Part shown: piece by piece, positions 62,001-64,000 of the stretch | Numbering within the stretch: the stretch's first letter is position 1 | Layout of the letters: each line of letters begins with the position of its first letter | Program-made: the position numbers and the translations under genes | Notes under the pieces: model-generated | The model's database searches: none | What the model saw: the letters and a program-made list of their open reading frames with translations, nothing else | Told to the model about the DNA's origin: nothing | From: Clusia tigrina | Taxonomy: Eukaryota > Arthropoda > Insecta > Diptera > Clusiidae | DNA: 64,000 bases | Assembly: GCA_920105625.2 (NCBI GenBank) | Contig: CAKKTE020000328.1 | Span: forward strand, 496,001 to 560,000 | Reading direction: 5' to 3'

Positions 62001-64000
62001 AGCATAGCTTTGAGCGATAGCTTGAATTGACAAGAGGCTCGAGTAGTTTATTGTTATAAAATTTCAAGGTTTTATGACGCTCCAGTAAAAAGTTACAATC
62101 ATTTGTATGTTGCAAACTTTGATAGGTGTAGGACGTACTGTATAGAAGTTAGGGCCATTTGAAGTTTTAACAGTGTTTGATTTGGGACTCAAGGGTAGCA
62201 TAGCTTTGAGCGATAGCTTAAATTGACAAGGGACTCGAGTACTTTATTGTCACAAAATTTCAGGGTTTTATGACGCTCCAGTAAAAAGTTACAAGCATTT
62301 GTATGTTGCAAACTTTGATAGGTGTAGGACGTACCGTATAGAAGTTAGGGACATTTGAAGTTTTATCAGTGTTTTTTTTGGGACTCAAGGCATAGCTTTG
62401 AGCGATAGCTTAAATTGACAAGAGGCTCGAGTACTTTATTGTTACAAAATTTCAAGATTTTATGACGCTCCAGTAAAAAGTTACAAGCATTTGTATGCTG
62501 GAAACTTTGTTAGGTGTATGACGTACCGTATAGAAGTTAGGGACATTTGAAGTTTTATCAGTGTTTTTTTGGGTCTCAAGGCATAGCTTTGAGCGATAGC
62601 TTAAATTGACAAGAGGCTCGAGTACTTTATTGTTACAAAATTTCAAGATTTTATGACGCTCCAGTAAAAAGTTACAAGCATTTGTATGTTGCAAACTTTG
62701 ATAAGTGTAGGACGTACCGTATAGAAGTTAGGGCCATTTGAAGTTTTATCAGTGTTTGATTTGGGTCTCAAGGGTAGCAGAGCTTTGAGCGATAGGTTAA
62801 ATTGACAAGAGGCTCGAGTACTTTATTGTTACAAAATTTCAAGATTTTATGACGCTCCAGTAAAAAGTTACAAGCATTTGTATGTTGGAAACTTTGATAG
62901 GTGTATGACGTACCGTATAGCAGTTAGAGCCATTTGAAATTTTATCAGTGATTGATTTGGGACTCAAGGGTAGCCTAGCTTTGAGCGATAGCTTAAATTG
63001 ACAAGAGGCTCGAATACTTTATTGTTACACAATTTCAAGGTTTTATGACGCTCCAGTAAAAAGTTACAAGCATTTGTATGTTGCAAACTTTGATAGGTGT
63101 AGGACGTACCGTATAGAAGTTAGGGCCATTTGAAGTTTTATCAGTGTTTGATTTAGGACTCAAGGGTAGCATAGCTTTGAGCGATAGCTTAAATTGACAA
63201 GAGGCTCGAGTACTTTATTGTTACAAAATTTCAACATTTTATGACGCTCCAGTAAAAAGTGACAAGCATTTGTATGTTGCAAACTTTGATAGGTGTAGGA
63301 CGTACCGTATAGAAGTTAGGGACATTTGAAGTTTTATCAGTGTTTTTTTTGGGACTCAAGGCATAGCTTTGAGCGATAGCTTAAATTGACAAGAGGCTCG
63401 AGTACTTTATTGTTACAAAATTTCAAGATTTTATGACGCTCCAGTAAAAAATTACAAGCATTTGTATGTTGGAAACTTTGATAGGTGTATGACGTACGGT
63501 ATAGAAGTTAGGGACATTTGAAGTTTTATCAGTGTTTTTTTTGGGTCTCAAGGCATAGCTTTGAGCGATAGCTTAAATTGACAAGAGGCTCGAGTACTTT
63601 ATTGTTACAAAATTTCAAGATTTTATGACGCTCCAGTAAAAAGTTACAAGCATTTGTATGTTGCAAACTTTGATAAGTGTAGGACGTACCGTATAGAAGT
63701 TAGGGCCATTTGAAGTTTTATCAGTGTTTGATTTGGGTCTCAAGGGTAGCAGAGCTTTGAGCGATAGGTTAAATTGACAAGAGGCTCGAGTACTTTATTG
63801 TTACAAAATTTCAAGATTTTATGACGCTCCAGTAAAAAGTTACAAGCATTTGTATGTTGGAAACTTTGATAGGTGTATGACGTACCGTATAGAAGTTAGG
63901 GCCATTTGAAATTTTATCAGTGATTGATTTGGGACTCAAGGGTAGCATAGCTTTGAGCGATAGCTTAAATTGACAAGAGGCTCGAGTAGTTTAATGTTTC

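Larger units (their letters stand above)
54922..64000 (+). repeat. Satellite DNA array, same family (right block)
   Basis: About 47 monomers in the same orientation as the left block, running off the window end. Subtypes differ from the left: aagattttatg for aaggttttatg, tgttggaaactttg, gtttcaaaatttcaggg, and a ~191-bp type in which ggtag is lost (actcaaggcatagc) beside a T8 tract (gtgttttttttggg). The continuing frame of the interrupted monomer shows the two blocks were one array before the retroelement inserted. No gene is supported here. Confidence 0.96.

Overview
The window is a large block of tandem satellite DNA interrupted by one LTR retrotransposon. It looks like pericentromeric or other heterochromatin of an insect, most likely a drosophilid fly. 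That assignment rests on the retroelement, not the satellite: its LTRs run TGTAG...CTACA, its primer site looks complementary to tRNA-Arg, and its layout fits the 412/mdg1 group of Ty3/gypsy elements. I do not recognise the satellite family, and the window holds no host gene that I can support.

Layout: (1) 1-47989, about 245 head-to-tail monomers of an AT-rich satellite of ~196 bp. These are organised into several generations of higher-order duplications: units of 391, 817, 784, 1567, 1586 and 2398 bp, and a very young 7110-bp tandem pair. (2) 47990-54921, a 6932-bp Ty3/gypsy-type element on the + strand, inserted into a monomer with a 4-bp target duplication (AGGT). (3) 54922-64000, about 47 more monomers in the same orientation but of different subtypes, including a ~191-bp form with a T8 tract, with their own higher-order repeats of 1163 and ~1552 bp.

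Retroelement, in order: 5' LTR (717 bp), tRNA-Arg-type primer binding site, two overlapping small ORFs (169 and 72 codons), gag, protease, reverse transcriptase/RNase H, integrase, polypurine tract, 3' LTR (517 bp). The copy cannot be autonomous. Gag has a premature stop and a frameshift; protease is shifted by a 19-bp tandem duplication; RT has lost the residues around its GFHQ motif, and the RT thumb, connection and first half of RNase H are deleted; pol changes frame again before integrase. Integrase itself is intact (HHCC, DD35E, GPY/F), and so is the 72-residue small ORF. The LTRs differ by about 1.6% plus one 199-bp deletion, so the insertion is fairly recent.

The most interesting item is the 72-aa ORF ahead of gag. 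It has an N-terminal myristoylation motif, a short ectodomain-like segment, one very hydrophobic membrane span and a lysine-rich juxtamembrane tail. This is the topology of the small FAST membrane-fusion proteins of reoviruses, in an element that has no env gene. Also notable are a ~38-bp repeat series that carries copies of the primer-site core across the LTR boundary, and the layered higher-order structure of the satellite.
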